Origin: Stutzerimonas nitrititolerans
GTDB taxonomy: Bacteria; Pseudomonadota; Gammaproteobacteria; Pseudomonadales; Pseudomonadaceae
NCBI RefSeq assembly: GCF_003696285.1
Contig: NZ_RFFL01000004.1
Location: 62,001 to 126,000, forward strand
Length of the DNA: 64,000 nucleotides
Direction: 5' to 3'
Part shown: positions 47,981-58,407 of the stretch, in pieces
Position numbering within the stretch: position 1 is the first letter of the stretch
How the letters are laid out: each line of letters starts with the position of its first letter
Program-made: the position numbers and the translations under genes
The notes under the pieces: model-generated
Database searches by the model: none
The model's input: the letters and a program-made list of their open reading frames with translations, nothing else
Told to the model about the DNA's origin: nothing

Positions 47981-49536
47981 CGGGTCGCTTCCTGCGGTTT
48001 CAACAGCATCTTCGCCACGCGCCGGTCCTTGACTTCGACCACGCTCAGTTTCCAGCCGGCGTATTCGATCTGGTCGCCGATGATCGGCAGACGGTCCAGC
48101 TCGCTCATCACCAGCCCCGAGAGGGTCTGGTAATCGTCCGTGGCTTTGGCGTGGAAGCCCAGCTGGTCGCGTAATACGGCCAGGTTGATGGCGCCGCTCA
48201 CGCGATAGCCGCCTTCGACGGTTTCGATATCCGGGCCGTCTATCTCGCTGGCGTCGGGCAGTTCGCCGGCGATTGCCTCGAGAATGTCGGTCAGGGTCAG
48301 CAGCCCTTCGAAATGGCCGAACTCGCTGACCACGAAGGCCACGTGGGTCGAGGCCTGGCGCATCTGTTCCAGCGCATTGAGCACGGAGCAGCTGTCCGGC
48401 AGGAAGATCGGCGCACGCACTAGGCTTTCTAGGTCCGGCTGATGGCCCTTGAGCAGTTCCTTGAACAGCTCCTTCTTGTGGATGTAGCCCAAGGGCTCGT
48501 CCAGGGACCCGCCGCGGGTGACCACCAGGCGCGAATACGGCGACTCCAGCAAGGCTTGGTGGACCTTCTCGAGCGGCTCTTCGAGGTTGATCCGGTCCAC
48601 TTCCATGCGGTCGGTCATGGCCTTGCGGATCGACTGCTCGGCCAGGCTCAGCACGCCGCTGATCATCACCCGCTCGCGGCGATCGAACAGCAATTGCTCG
48701 TCGCCCAGGTCACCGACCATGTCGGCGATGTCGTCGCCCACTTCGTCGGCCTCGAGACGCCCGCCCAGCAGGCGCATCACTGCATGCGCGGTGCGCTCGC
48801 GCAGGCCGCGCTCACCCTGCAGGCTGCGCTTGCGGCGCGAGCGGGCGAACTGGTTGAAGAACTCGATGAGGATCGAGAAACCGATGGCCGCATACAGATA
48901 GCCCTTCGGAATATGGAAGCCCAGGCCTTCGGCGGTCAGGCTGAAGCCGATCATCATCAGGAAGCCCAGGCAGAGCATGATGACGGTCGGCCGCGCATTG
49001 ACGAACGCGGTCAACGGCTTGCTGGCCAGGATCATCAGACCCATCGAGATCACCACCGCGATCATCATCACCGGCAGGTGCTCGACCATGCCCACCGCGG
49101 TGATCACGGCATCCAGCGAGAACACGGCGTCGAGCACGATGATCTGCGCCACCACCGGCCAGAAGCCCGCATAGACCTTGCTGCCCGACACCTGGTGGGT
49201 ACGCCCCTCGAGCCGTTCGTGCAGCTCCATGGTGGCCTTGAACAGCAGGAACACGCCGCCGAAGAGCATGATCAGGTCGCGGCCCGAGAAGGTATGGCCG
49301 AAGACCTCCAGCAGCGGCTCGGTGAGCGTCACCAGCCAGGCGATGCTGGCCAGCAGGCCGAGGCGCATGATCATCGCCAGGCTCAGGCCGATCAGGCGGG
49401 CTCGGTCGCGCTGCTCGGGCGGCAGCTTGTCGGCGAGGATGGCGATGAACACCAGGTTGTCGATTCCCAGGACTATTTCCAGGACGATCAGCGTGAGAAG
49501 GCCCAGCCACGCGGTTGGATCAGCAATCCATTCCAT
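47977..49536 (-). CDS. TerC-family membrane protein with CBS and CorC domains
   Basis: 519 residues. N-terminal TerC domain with seven or so membrane segments ('[33 protein letters not shown]', '[20 protein letters not shown]' with conserved Asp), then paired CBS domains (about 300-425) and a CorC/HlyC transporter-associated domain (about 435-515). The layout resembles E. coli YoaE/YegH. TerC relatives are linked to manganese export; function here is unproven. The TAG stop lies inside the inverted repeat of the MITE-like element, so the native C-terminus may have been trimmed. Confidence 0.92.
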   Translation of the reverse strand: MEWIADPTAWLGLLTLIVLEIVLGIDNLVFIAILADKLPPEQRDRARLIGLSLAMIMRLGLLASIAWLVTLTEPLLEVFGHTFSGRDLIMLFGGVFLLFKATMELHERLEGRTHQVSGSKVYAGFWPVVAQIIVLDAVFSLDAVITAVGMVEHLPVMMIAVVISMGLMILASKPLTAFVNARPTVIMLCLGFLMMIGFSLTAEGLGFHIPKGYLYAAIGFSILIEFFNQFARSRRKRSLQGERGLRERTAHAVMRLLGGRLEADEVGDDIADMVGDLGDEQLLFDRRERVMISGVLSLAEQSIRKAMTDRMEVDRINLEEPLEKVHQALLESPYSRLVVTRGGSLDEPLGYIHKKELFKELLKGHQPDLESLVRAPIFLPDSCSVLNALEQMRQASTHVAFVVSEFGHFEGLLTLTDILEAIAGELPDASEIDGPDIETVEGGYRVSGAINLAVLRDQLGFHAKATDDYQTLSGLVMSELDRLPIIGDQIEYAGWKLSVVEVKDRRVAKMLLKPQEATR

Positions 49537-50200
49537 TTCAGAACATGCTCGTGCAGGAAAGACGGGTACGGCCAGCCGCTCGGTGAACTACGGCGGTAGC
49601 CAGATCGAATGATCGAGGGAAGAAACAGGGAATAGGCGCCGCTTGGGCTCGGCAACGCGGAAGGCTGCCGGATATCGGGGATGCTCTCGGCCTGTCAGGC
49701 GAGAGCGGGCTACAACTGTCGCTGTCCATAAAGGTTCGATGAAGAAAAAGGGATGGGCAGATTAATGGAATTCAGCGCGCGTTTGTCCGCCAATCGTTAC
49801 GGCGTTTTACGCCGCTCGCGCTTGGCAGGCGTCGCGAAAGGCACGCTTACAGACTGATTCGACTGCTGACACACGGGATCCGACGAACTGCCTGGTGCAC
49901 TCCGGGAGCGCCCGGCTGACTGCCAAACCAGGCCCCGTTACAGCCTCGCTCCGGTTCGCCTTCGCTCGCCGCAAACCCACGCATTACCGCCCTTTCAGGC
50001 CTGGCAGCCCATCCACCACGGCAGGCGGCGGGCGGTCGTGCAAACCCCGTCGCAAAGCCCGGGAGAAAGCGCCAGCAGCCCTGCGCCGCACGTCTGCGAC
50101 TGGTCGCCGACCGGAACAAGCCCCCCGATGTCGGGTCAACCCTGCGTCGAAACAGGTGCCCCCCCACAGGCACCGCGAACTCCGAGGCCGGCTTCACCCG
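49537..50200. other. 664-bp gap before the flippase gene
   Basis: No convincing gene. The first 320 bp are less GC-rich than the neighbours and include a small hairpin CGGCGT/ACGCCG at 49800-49814, while 49860-50200 is GC-rich and open in several frames without family resemblance. Promoters for TerC (minus) and the flippase cluster (plus) should lie here; I could not identify them with confidence. Confidence 0.5.
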
Positions 50201-51535
50201 ATGAGCGCAACCGCAATCCGATCCCTTTACCAGAAGCTGCGACTGTACCTGTTCAATACCTCATGGATGATGGCCGAGCGCCTGCTGAACATCGGCGTGG
50301 GCTTTGCCGTGGCGATCCTGCTGGCCCGTTACCTGGGACCGGAGCGGTTCGGCATCCTTTCCTATGCGATCTCGGTCACGGCGATCTTCGCCTCCGCCGG
50401 CCACATGGGCCTGGCCGGGCTGGTGGTGCGCGAAGTGGTGCGCGAGCCGCACGAGGTGCCGAAGATCCTGGGCACCACCTTCATGCTGAAGCTGACCGGC
50501 ATGGCCATCGGCTTCCTGCTGGTGCTGGGATATGCCGTGCTGTTCGAGGAGATCGGCAGCCTGGAGTTCTGGATGCTGCTGATCGTCGCCTCGGCGATCT
50601 TCTTCCAGACCTTCGATGTCGTCGAGTACTGGTTCCAGTCCCAGGTGCAGGCCAAGTATCCGGCCATCGCCAAGTCCAGCGCGGTACTGCTGGCCGCGGC
50701 GCTGAAGGTCGGGCTGATTCTCTCCGGCGCCGGCCTGCTGGCCTTCGCCTTCGCCCATACGGCGCAGTTCGTCGTCGCCGCGCTGATTCTCGCCTACCTC
50801 TACAAGAGCACGACCCGCACATCGGTGATCGACTGGCAGGCGAACCTCGCCAAGGCCAAGCAGTTGCTCAGCCAGGGCTGGATCATCTACCTGAGTTCGA
50901 TCTTCGCGGTGATCTACATGAAGATCGACCAGATCATGCTCAAGTGGATGGTCGGCGCGCAGGAAGTGGGTGTCTACGCGGTGGCCGCGCAGTTGTCGGA
51001 GGCCTGGTACTTCCTGCCGATCGCCGTGGTCGCCTCGTTCTTCCCGAAGCTGATCAAGCTGCGCGAAAGCGACAGCGAGCTGTTCAACCGGCGCCTGCAA
51101 CAGCTGTTCGACTTCCTCTTCCTGGTCGCCATCGCGGTGGCGCTGGTGGTGACGCTGGTCGCCGGGCCGGTGATCGCCCTGCTCTTCGGCAGCAGCTATC
51201 AGGACTCCGCTTCGGTGCTGACCATCCATATCTGGGGCGGCGTGTTCATCTTCATGCGCGCCCTGTTCAGCCGCTGGATCCTGATCGAGAACGCGCTGAT
51301 GTTCTCGCTGATCACCCAGGGCCTGGGCGCGCTGTTCAACGTCGGCCTCAACGTCCTGCTGATTCCGCGCCACGGCGCCGAGGGCGCCGCCATGGCGACG
51401 GTCATTTCCTATGCGATCGCCTCCTATGGCGCGCTGCTGCTGCATCCCAAGACCCGGCCGGTGTTCTTCATGATGACACGATCCCTTTTCAGTCCGTTTC
51501 GCTATGCATACAGCGCCGTAGGAGCGACCCGATGA
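50201..51535 (+). CDS. Oligosaccharide flippase (Wzx-like, MOP superfamily)
   Basis: 444 residues with about 12-14 membrane segments. 'NTSWMMAERLLNIGVGFAVAILLARYLGPERFG' (about 19-51) is the typical start of a polysaccharide-biosynthesis flippase, and 'LSEAWYFLPIAVVASFFPKLIKLR' follows near 265. It would move a lipid-linked glycan across the inner membrane. The ATG at 50201 begins at the family start; its ribosome site is weak. The stop overlaps the next start (ATGA), so the three genes 50.2-53.8 kb are one operon. Confidence 0.9.
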   Translation: MSATAIRSLYQKLRLYLFNTSWMMAERLLNIGVGFAVAILLARYLGPERFGILSYAISVTAIFASAGHMGLAGLVVREVVREPHEVPKILGTTFMLKLTGMAIGFLLVLGYAVLFEEIGSLEFWMLLIVASAIFFQTFDVVEYWFQSQVQAKYPAIAKSSAVLLAAALKVGLILSGAGLLAFAFAHTAQFVVAALILAYLYKSTTRTSVIDWQANLAKAKQLLSQGWIIYLSSIFAVIYMKIDQIMLKWMVGAQEVGVYAVAAQLSEAWYFLPIAVVASFFPKLIKLRESDSELFNRRLQQLFDFLFLVAIAVALVVTLVAGPVIALLFGSSYQDSASVLTIHIWGGVFIFMRALFSRWILIENALMFSLITQGLGALFNVGLNVLLIPRHGAEGAAMATVISYAIASYGALLLHPKTRPVFFMMTRSLFSPFRYAYSAVGATR

Positions 51536-52593
51536 ACCTCAAGTCAATCGCCCAGGCCCTGCCCGAGCCGCTCAAGACACCCCTCAAGCAGGCCCGCGAC
51601 GGCATCGGTCTGGCACTGATCAGGCTGTGTTCCCGTAACGGCTTCATGGCCTCGTTGTACTACTGCTTCCTGAGTCGCGAATTCGACCGCGAGCACCGCG
51701 CGGTGCTGCTCGGCCGGCTGCGCTTCGCCCGACTGATGCGCCGCAAGGGCGAGAACGATCCCTTCCTGCGGCGCAATGTGCACCGTCTGGAGAAAGGTCT
51801 GATCATGCGGCCGCGGCGCGGTACCTTCGCCGACGACTACATAGGCGCCACCGTGCGCTGCTACGCCGATGCCGCCCTCAGCAGAGGCATGCCGACCGGC
51901 CAGCAGCGCTGGGCCGGCGATGTGCTCAACGACTATTTCGCCGCCGTGGGCAGCACGCCGCGTATCGATTCGGCGCGCGATACCTTTGCCAGCGTGCAGG
52001 TCCGCGGCGATGCCAGCCGCTGCGTGCCCTACCCGCACAGCCAGTTGCCCGAATGCCCGGTCAGCTACGAACAGTTGCTGGTGCTGTTCCGGCGCCGCCG
52101 CTCGGTGCGCTGGTACCTGGACAAGCCGGTGGACAACGAGCTGATCCGACAGGCGGTCCGCGCCTCCAGCCTGGCGCCCTCGGCGTGCAACCGGCAACCC
52201 TTTCGCTTTCACGTCATCAACGACCCGGCCAGGGCCGCGGATGTCGCCAGTTGCGCGGGCGGCACGGCGGGCTTCCACGACAACCTGCCCTGCCTGATCG
52301 CCGTGGTCGGCGACCTGGGCGCCTACCCCGAGGCGCGCGATCGGCACGTCATCTACATCGACGGCTCGCTGGCCGCCATGCAGCTGATGCTGGCGTTCGA
52401 GAGCCTCGGGCTCTCCACCTGCCCGATCAACTGGCCGGACATCGAAGCAGCCGAACGCCGCCTGGCGCAGAAGCTGGGCCTGGCCTACCACGAACGCACC
52501 GTGATGCTGCTGGCGGTGGGCTACGCCGACCCGACCGGAGGCATCCCCTACTCGGACAAGAAGACCGACGAAGAATTGATCGTATTCACATGA
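51532..52593 (+). CDS. Nitroreductase-family protein with long N-terminal extension
   Basis: 353 residues. The FMN-dependent nitroreductase fold occupies about 170-345 ('LLVLFRRRRSVRWYLDKPVDNELI', 'SLAPSACNRQPFRFHVI', 'HVIYIDGSLAAMQLMLAFESLGLSTC'). The first about 170 residues are an Arg-rich extension ('RLMRRKGENDPFLRRNVHRLEKGL') seen in nitroreductases of polysaccharide loci but of unknown role. It lies between a flippase and a pyruvyl transferase and presumably modifies the same glycan or its precursor by a redox step. GGAG precedes the start. Confidence 0.88.
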   Translation: MNLKSIAQALPEPLKTPLKQARDGIGLALIRLCSRNGFMASLYYCFLSREFDREHRAVLLGRLRFARLMRRKGENDPFLRRNVHRLEKGLIMRPRRGTFADDYIGATVRCYADAALSRGMPTGQQRWAGDVLNDYFAAVGSTPRIDSARDTFASVQVRGDASRCVPYPHSQLPECPVSYEQLLVLFRRRRSVRWYLDKPVDNELIRQAVRASSLAPSACNRQPFRFHVINDPARAADVASCAGGTAGFHDNLPCLIAVVGDLGAYPEARDRHVIYIDGSLAAMQLMLAFESLGLSTCPINWPDIEAAERRLAQKLGLAYHERTVMLLAVGYADPTGGIPYSDKKTDEELIVFT

Positions 52594-52601
52594 GGTAAAC
52601 G

Positions 52602-53774
52602 ATGTTCATCGAAATCAGAAAGGCCGGCTTCATCAACAAGGGCGCGGAGCTGATGCTGCACGCCGCTCAGCAGAAGCTGAAGGAGCGCTATCCCGACGCC
52701 ACCTTCGTCATGGCGCCCACCTCCAAGCGTTCGGATCATCCTTACCACAACCTGGTGAAGCTGGGCTTCTATCCCAAGGCCTCGCTCTGGCGCTACGGCA
52801 TCCAGTGGGGCAACCTGGCCAACCTGGCACCACGCCCGTTGCGGGAAATGTACGGCGTGGTCCTCGACCGTGAAGTCGACGTGGTGATAGACGCCGCCGG
52901 TTTCGCCTACAGCGACCAGTGGGGCGAAGGGCCGTGCAGCGAGCTGGCGCAGTCGGCCAGGGCCTGGAAGAAGAACGGCACCAGCGTCATCCTCCTGCCC
53001 CAGGCGCTGGGGCCGTACGCCTCGGAGCGCAATCGCAAGGCGATGAAGACCGTGGCGGAGAACGTCGACCTGATATTCCCCCGCGAGCGGGTCTCCTACG
53101 AACTCCTCACCGAGGTGGTGGGCGAGCAGCCGAACATCCGCCAGGCGCCCGACTTCACCAACCTGATTGCCGGCGTACTGCCGGAGAACTTCGATGCCGA
53201 GCAGAACCGCTTCTGCATCGTTCCCAACTGCCGGATGCTCGACAAGACCGACCAGGCGACACGCGATGCCTATCTGCCCTTCCTGATCAAATGCACCGAA
53301 TTGCTGCTGCGCAAGAACGCCCGGCCCTTCGCCCTGGTGCACGAAGGCAAGGACGACCGGGCGCTGGCGGACAAGTTCTCGGCAGCCGTCGGCGGCATCC
53401 CGGTGGTCCAGGAAAAGGACGCGCTGCGGATCAAGGGCATTCTCGGCGCCTGCAGCGGCACCCTGGGCAGCCGCTTCCATGGCCTGGTCAGCGCGTTATC
53501 CCAGGGCGTGCCGTCGCTGGCGACCGGCTGGAGCCACAAGTACCAGATGCTGTTCGAGGACTACGGGCTCCCCGAAGGCCTGCTGGAGGTCGGCGCCAGC
53601 GATGCCGAGATCGAGCGCAAGATCGCCTGGATAACCGACGACCGCGAACGGATCCAGGCACAACTCAAGGAACGCGCCGAACAGCTCAAGGCGCAATCCG
53701 AACAGATGTGGCAGCAGGTGTTCGCGGTGATCGATCAGCGCACCGAGCAGCGGCAGGCCCGGCGCTCGGCCTGA
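52602..53774 (+). CDS. Polysaccharide pyruvyl transferase family protein
   Basis: 390 residues. CsaB/WcaK-type fold: 'IRKAGFINKGAELMLHAAQQKL' at the N-terminus, 'DAAGFAYSDQWGEGPC' near 87, and the family signature 'SRFHGLVSALSQGVPSLATGWSHKY' near 288-312, whose His is a likely catalytic residue. Such enzymes transfer pyruvate from phosphoenolpyruvate to sugars as a ketal. A coiled, Glu/Gln-rich tail ends the protein. Eight bp after the nitroreductase gene. Confidence 0.9.
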   Translation: MFIEIRKAGFINKGAELMLHAAQQKLKERYPDATFVMAPTSKRSDHPYHNLVKLGFYPKASLWRYGIQWGNLANLAPRPLREMYGVVLDREVDVVIDAAGFAYSDQWGEGPCSELAQSARAWKKNGTSVILLPQALGPYASERNRKAMKTVAENVDLIFPRERVSYELLTEVVGEQPNIRQAPDFTNLIAGVLPENFDAEQNRFCIVPNCRMLDKTDQATRDAYLPFLIKCTELLLRKNARPFALVHEGKDDRALADKFSAAVGGIPVVQEKDALRIKGILGACSGTLGSRFHGLVSALSQGVPSLATGWSHKYQMLFEDYGLPEGLLEVGASDAEIERKIAWITDDRERIQAQLKERAEQLKAQSEQMWQQVFAVIDQRTEQRQARRSA

Positions 53775-53794
53775 GCACATCGAGCCCTCCTGAT

Positions 53795-53819
53795 GGCGCC
53801 CATGCTCTGCGTGGGCGCC
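53795..53819. repeat. Hairpin repeat GGCGCCCA...TGGGCGCC
   Basis: 8-bp perfect stem with loop TGCTCTGCG, of the same family as the pair at 59811-59882. It lies 20 bp after the pyruvyl transferase gene and may also end its transcript. Confidence 0.7.
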
Positions 53820-53943
53820 CCAACAGCTACTTCCGCCTTTCAGCGTCTTTATGCTGGCTGCTTGTCCCTGGCCGCTGCTTTTTCCGCCCAGCTCTGCTAG
53901 TGTCGCGACCGTTTCAGAACCGCCGCACAGAACAGGTTCCGCC

Positions 53944-54186
53944 ATGGCCCGCAAGAAAGTCGCCCTCGATTTCGAACAATCCCTCGCCGAGCTGCAACAG
54001 CTGGTCGAACGACTGGAAAGCGGCGAGCTGTCGCTGGAAGACTCGCTGACCTGTTTCGAGCAGGGCATCGGCCTGACCCGCGACTGCCAGGCGGCCCTCA
54101 GCCAGGCCGAGCAGAAGGTGCAGATCCTGCTGGAGCGTGACGGCAAGCTGCAGGAAACGCCCTTCGAGGTGGACCCCGAAGCATGA
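53944..54186 (+). CDS. xseB: Exodeoxyribonuclease VII small subunit
   Basis: 80 residues. '[35 protein letters not shown]' is the family signature. Partner of XseA in single-strand DNA degradation. Starts MARKKVALD; the first gene of xseB-ispA-dxs, overlapping ispA by 4 bp. Confidence 0.96.
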   Translation: MARKKVALDFEQSLAELQQLVERLESGELSLEDSLTCFEQGIGLTRDCQAALSQAEQKVQILLERDGKLQETPFEVDPEA

Positions 54187-55067
54187 TCGCCTATCAACAG
54201 CGCTGCCAGGCGCGCGTCGACGACTGCCTGAACACCCTCTTCGTCCCGCCCCGTCCACAACTCGAACGTCTCTACCAGGCCATGCGCTACAGCGTGATGA
54301 ACGGCGGCAAGCGCGTGCGCCCGCTGCTGGTGTACGCCGCCTGCGAAGCACTCGAAGGTGATGCGGCCCAGGCTGATGGCGCCGCCTGCGCGGTCGAGCT
54401 GATCCACGCCTATTCGCTGGTGCATGACGACCTGCCGGCCATGGATGACGACGACCTGCGCCGTGGCCAGCCCACCACCCACAAGGCCTTCGACGAGGCC
54501 TGCGCGATCCTCGCCGGAGACGGCCTGCAGAGCCTCGCCTTCGAAGCACTGGCGGCAGCGGCGCACAACCCGGCCGACCCGGCGCTGCGCCTGGAAATGT
54601 TCAGCAGCCTGGCGCGTGCCGCAGGACCGGCCGGCATGGTCGGCGGCCAGGCCATCGACCTCGGTTCGGTGGCGCGCAAGCTCGACCGCGAGGCGCTGGA
54701 GCTGATGCACCGGCACAAGACCGGCGCCCTGATCGAGGCGTCCGTGCGCCTGGGCGGCCTGGCCAGTGGCCGTGCCGACGACACCAGCCTCGCCGCGCTG
54801 CAGCAGTATGCCCAGGCCATCGGCCTGGCGTTCCAGGTGCAGGACGACATCCTCGACGTGGAAAGCGACACCGCCACGCTGGGCAAGCACCAGGGCGCCG
54901 ACATCGCCCGCGACAAGCCCACCTATCCGTCCCTGCTGGGCATGGACGCGGCAAAGGCCTACGCGCTGGAACTGCGCGACCTGGCGCTGCACGCGCTGCA
55001 ACCTTTCGGCGCGAGCGCCGACCCACTGCGCGAGCTGGCCCGCTTCATCGTCGAACGCCGCAGCTGA
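54183..55067 (+). CDS. ispA: Farnesyl diphosphate synthase
   Basis: 294 residues. Condenses IPP with DMAPP and GPP to make farnesyl diphosphate for quinones and undecaprenyl carrier. First Asp-rich motif '[14 protein letters not shown]' near residue 82, second 'DDILD' near 221, with '[17 protein letters not shown]' at 41. Translationally coupled to xseB. Confidence 0.97.
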   Translation: MIAYQQRCQARVDDCLNTLFVPPRPQLERLYQAMRYSVMNGGKRVRPLLVYAACEALEGDAAQADGAACAVELIHAYSLVHDDLPAMDDDDLRRGQPTTHKAFDEACAILAGDGLQSLAFEALAAAAHNPADPALRLEMFSSLARAAGPAGMVGGQAIDLGSVARKLDREALELMHRHKTGALIEASVRLGGLASGRADDTSLAALQQYAQAIGLAFQVQDDILDVESDTATLGKHQGADIARDKPTYPSLLGMDAAKAYALELRDLALHALQPFGASADPLRELARFIVERRS

Positions 55068-55184
55068 GCAGCGCGGGGCGCTCGTATTCCGGCTGCCCGG
55101 CGACCGTTGGCGCCGCGGTCATTCTTATCGTCGGGCCCATCGGGTAAACTGCGGCTCTTTTTTCAGATAAAAACGATTCGCCCG

Positions 55185-57086
55185 ATGCTCAAGACGTTCC
55201 ATGAGATCCCTCGGCTTCGCCCCCAAACGCCCATTCTTGACCGCGCCGCCACGCCCGCGCAGCTGCGTCGCCTGGGCGAGGCGGAACTCGAAGAGCTCGC
55301 CAACGAACTGCGCCAGGAACTGCTGTTCAGCGTCGGCCAGACCGGCGGGCACTTCGGCGCCGGACTCGGCGTCATCGAGCTGACCATCGCGCTGCATTAC
55401 GTTTTCGATACGCCGGACGATCGCCTGGTCTGGGATGTCGGCCACCAGGCCTACCCGCACAAGATCCTCACCGGCCGTCGCGAGGGCATGGCCAGCCTGC
55501 GCCAGAAGGACGGCCTGGCCGCTTTCCCGCGCCGCTGCGAAAGCGAGTACGACACCTTCGGCGTCGGCCACTCCAGCACCTCGATCGGCGCCGCGCTGGG
55601 CATGGCCATTGCCGCTCGCCTGCAGGGACAGCAGCGCAAGTCCATCGCCGTGATCGGCGACGGCGCACTGACCGCCGGCATGGCCTTCGAAGCACTCAAC
55701 CATGCGCCGGAAGTCGGCGCCGACATGCTGGTGGTGCTCAACGACAACGACATGTCGATCTCGCGCAACGTCGGCGGCATGTCCAACTACCTGGCGAAGA
55801 TCCTCTCCAGCCGCACCTACAGCAGCATGCGCGAAGGCAGCAAGAAAGTGCTCTCGCGTCTGCCCGGCGCCTGGGAGATCGCCCGTCGCACCGAGGAATA
55901 CGCCAAGGGCATGCTGGTACCCGGCACCCTGTTCGAGGAGCTCGGCTGGAACTACATCGGCCCCATCGACGGCCATGACCTGCCGACGCTGATCGCCACC
56001 CTGCGCAACATGCGCGACCTCTCCGGCCCGCAGTTCCTGCACGTGGTGACTAAGAAGGGCAAGGGCTTCGCCCCGGCGGAAGTCGACCCCATCACCTGGC
56101 ATGCGATCAACAAGCTGGAACCGCTGGACGCCCCCAAGAAGCCCAAGGCACCGTCCGGCCCGCGCTACTCCAACGTGTTCGGCCAGTGGCTGTGCGACAT
56201 GGCCGAGGTCGATGCGCGCCTGACCGGCATCACCCCGGCGATGAAGGAAGGCTCCGATCTGGTGGCCTTCAGCGAGCGCTTTCCCGAGCGCTACTTCGAC
56301 GTCGCCATCGCCGAGCAGCACGCGGTGACGCTGGCCGCCGGCATGGCCTGCGAAGGCGCCAAGCCGGTGGTGGCGATCTATTCCACGTTCCTCCAGCGCG
56401 CCTATGACCAGCTGATCCACGATGTGGCGGTGCAGAACCTCGACGTGCTGTTCGCCATCGACCGCGCCGGCCTGGTGGGCGAGGATGGCCCGACCCACGC
56501 CGGCAGTTTCGATCTGTCGTACCTGCGCTGCATTCCCGGCATGCTGGTGATGACCCCCAGCGACGAGAACGAGATGCGCCGCATGCTCACCACCGGCTAC
56601 CTGTTCGAAGGGCCGGCGGCGGTGCGCTATCCGCGCGGCACCGGCCCCAATGCACCTATCGAGCGCGGCCTGGAGCCGCTGGAAATCGGCAAGGGCGTGG
56701 TCCGCCGCCAAGGCTCGAAGGTCGCGCTGCTGGTGTTCGGCGTACAACTGGCCGAAGCGCTGGCAGTGGGTGAAACCCTGGATGCCACGGTCGTCGACAT
56801 GCGCTTCGTCAAACCCCTGGACGAAGACCTGGTGCGCCAACTGGCCGACAGCCATGACCTGCTGGTAACCATCGAAGAAAACAGCATCATGGGCGGCGCC
56901 GGCAGCGCGGTGAACGAGTTCCTGGCCCGCGAAGGCCTGCTCCAGCCCATCCTCAACCTCGGCCTGCCCGATCATTACGTCGAACACGCCAAACCGGCCC
57001 AGATGCTCGCCGAATGCGGTCTGGACGAGGCAGGGATCGAGGCGGCGGTGCAGCGAAGGCTGGAGAAGCTGCAAAGCGGCAATTGA
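55185..57086 (+). CDS. dxs: 1-deoxy-D-xylulose-5-phosphate synthase
   Basis: 633 residues. First enzyme of the MEP isoprenoid pathway, also a thiamine/pyridoxal precursor source. Thiamine-diphosphate site '[15 protein letters not shown]' near 155, '[12 protein letters not shown]' and '[17 protein letters not shown]' at the N-terminus, transketolase pyrimidine domain with '[15 protein letters not shown]' (about 372) and '[15 protein letters not shown]' (about 427). Start at 55185 (MLKTFHEIP) matches Pseudomonas Dxs; no strong ribosome site, so coupling to ispA 117 bp upstream is doubtful. Confidence 0.97.
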   Translation: MLKTFHEIPRLRPQTPILDRAATPAQLRRLGEAELEELANELRQELLFSVGQTGGHFGAGLGVIELTIALHYVFDTPDDRLVWDVGHQAYPHKILTGRREGMASLRQKDGLAAFPRRCESEYDTFGVGHSSTSIGAALGMAIAARLQGQQRKSIAVIGDGALTAGMAFEALNHAPEVGADMLVVLNDNDMSISRNVGGMSNYLAKILSSRTYSSMREGSKKVLSRLPGAWEIARRTEEYAKGMLVPGTLFEELGWNYIGPIDGHDLPTLIATLRNMRDLSGPQFLHVVTKKGKGFAPAEVDPITWHAINKLEPLDAPKKPKAPSGPRYSNVFGQWLCDMAEVDARLTGITPAMKEGSDLVAFSERFPERYFDVAIAEQHAVTLAAGMACEGAKPVVAIYSTFLQRAYDQLIHDVAVQNLDVLFAIDRAGLVGEDGPTHAGSFDLSYLRCIPGMLVMTPSDENEMRRMLTTGYLFEGPAAVRYPRGTGPNAPIERGLEPLEIGKGVVRRQGSKVALLVFGVQLAEALAVGETLDATVVDMRFVKPLDEDLVRQLADSHDLLVTIEENSIMGGAGSAVNEFLAREGLLQPILNLGLPDHYVEHAKPAQMLAECGLDEAGIEAAVQRRLEKLQSGN

Positions 57087-57180
57087 CGCTTTGGCGAAGC
57101 GGCTTCTCCTCTCTTCCACCAGTGGCGAGGGGGAAAGCGGTCTCTGCATAGGCACACTCCTGGCATCCCGCACGAACCGC

Positions 57181-57220
57181 TCCCTCTCCCCTCGCGGGAG
57201 AGGGCTGGGGTGAGGGGGCG
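57181..57220. repeat. REP-like hairpin
   Basis: CCCTCTCCC / GGGAGAGGG stem with a 5-nt loop, then GCTGGGGTGAGGGGG, a sequence common between Pseudomonas genes. A degraded fragment of the same type lies near 47658. It sits in the 265-bp dxs-cobT gap, where no other feature was seen. Confidence 0.7.
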
Positions 57221-57351
57221 CCCCTGCACAGCGCCAAACCAACACCAACCACTTGTCCTTCCGCCATTCCCGGCAGTAAGGTGCCCGCCATCTCTTCCCT
57301 CACTCATCCCGCACCGGCTCGTCTACAGCCTCGGTGCTATCGAGCCTTCCG

Positions 57352-58407
57352 ATGCATTCCCTGCCTCATATCGTCATCCAAAGCCCCGATCCTACTTTGC
57401 TCCCCGCCCTGCGCCACAAGATCGATCGCAAGACCAAGCCGCTGGGCGCCTTGGGTGTACTGGAAGCCCTGGCACTACAGATCGGCCTGATCCAGCAGAG
57501 CCTGACGCCCAGCCTGCGTCGCCCGAGCCTGACCATCTTCGCCGCCGATCATGGCCTGGCGCGCGCCGGTGTCAGCCTGTATCCGCCGGAAGTCACGCCG
57601 CAGATGGTCTACAACTTCCTCGCCGGCGGCGCGGCCACCAATATCTTCGCCCGCCAGCACGGCTTCGCCCTACAGGTGGTCGACGCCGGCGTCAACGCCG
57701 ACTTCCCCAGCGACCTGCCGCTGCGCCACGAGAAGCTCGGCTTCGGTACCGCCAATGCGCTGGAAGCCCCGGCGATGAGCCGTACCCAGGCCATACAGGG
57801 TCTGGAAACCGGGCGGCGCATCGCCCATGAGGAAGTGGAAAAAGGCAGCAATGTGCTGGCCTTCGGCGAGATGGGCATCGGCAATACCTCCAGCGCCACA
57901 CTGCTGTCGCACTTTCTCGCCGACCTGCCCATCGCCGCCTGCACCGGGCGCGGAACCGGCCTGGACGATGCCGGGCTGGCGCGCAAGATCGCCACCCTGG
58001 AAGCTGTCGCAGCTCGTGTCGGGCCCGGGCCGCACGAGGTGATCGACATCCTGGCGGAGGTCGGCGGCTTCGAAGTGGTGATGATGACCGGCGCCATGCT
58101 CGGTGCCGCGGAGAAAGGCGCGCTGATCGTCATCGACGGTTTCATCGCCAGCGCAGCGCTGCTTGCAGCGATGCGGATCGCGCCCGCGGTACGCGACTAT
58201 GCCGTGTTCGGCCATCGTTCCCACGAAGGCGGTCATCCACTGTTGCTGAACCATCTGCTCGCCACACCGCTGCTGCAGCTGGACCTGCGCCTCGGTGAAG
58301 GCAGCGGCGCCGTGCTGGCCTGGCCGCTGCTGCAGGCGGCCTGCGGCTTTCTCAACGAGATGGCCTCCTTCGAGGAAGCCGGCGTGAGCGGCGAGGCGGC
58401 GCAGTGA
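57352..58407 (+). CDS. cobT: Nicotinate-nucleotide--dimethylbenzimidazole phosphoribosyltransferase
   Basis: 351 residues. Makes alpha-ribazole phosphate, the lower-ligand precursor of cobalamin. '[22 protein letters not shown]' near the N-terminus, '[16 protein letters not shown]', '[14 protein letters not shown]' near 172, and the catalytic Glu region '[21 protein letters not shown]' at the end. Start at 57352 gives MHSLPHI; an in-frame start six codons earlier has no better ribosome site. Its stop overlaps the GTG of cobS. Confidence 0.95.
   Translation: MHSLPHIVIQSPDPTLLPALRHKIDRKTKPLGALGVLEALALQIGLIQQSLTPSLRRPSLTIFAADHGLARAGVSLYPPEVTPQMVYNFLAGGAATNIFARQHGFALQVVDAGVNADFPSDLPLRHEKLGFGTANALEAPAMSRTQAIQGLETGRRIAHEEVEKGSNVLAFGEMGIGNTSSATLLSHFLADLPIAACTGRGTGLDDAGLARKIATLEAVAARVGPGPHEVIDILAEVGGFEVVMMTGAMLGAAEKGALIVIDGFIASAALLAAMRIAPAVRDYAVFGHRSHEGGHPLLLNHLLATPLLQLDLRLGEGSGAVLAWPLLQAACGFLNEMASFEEAGVSGEAAQ

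Noticed and set aside
47691..48032. Open frames within the MITE-like element
   Set aside because: Both strands stay open because of the hairpin structure; no family match and no ribosome site.
49592..49603. GGCGGTAGCCAG resembling the RfaH ops element
   Set aside because: One mismatch to GGCGGTAGNNTG, but 600 bp from the flippase start with no JUMPstart sequence around it; chance is likely.
50038..52593. 851-codon frame running into the nitroreductase
   Set aside because: Only the last 353 codons match a family, and they start at an ATG coupled to the flippase stop; the earlier part is out of frame with the flippase.
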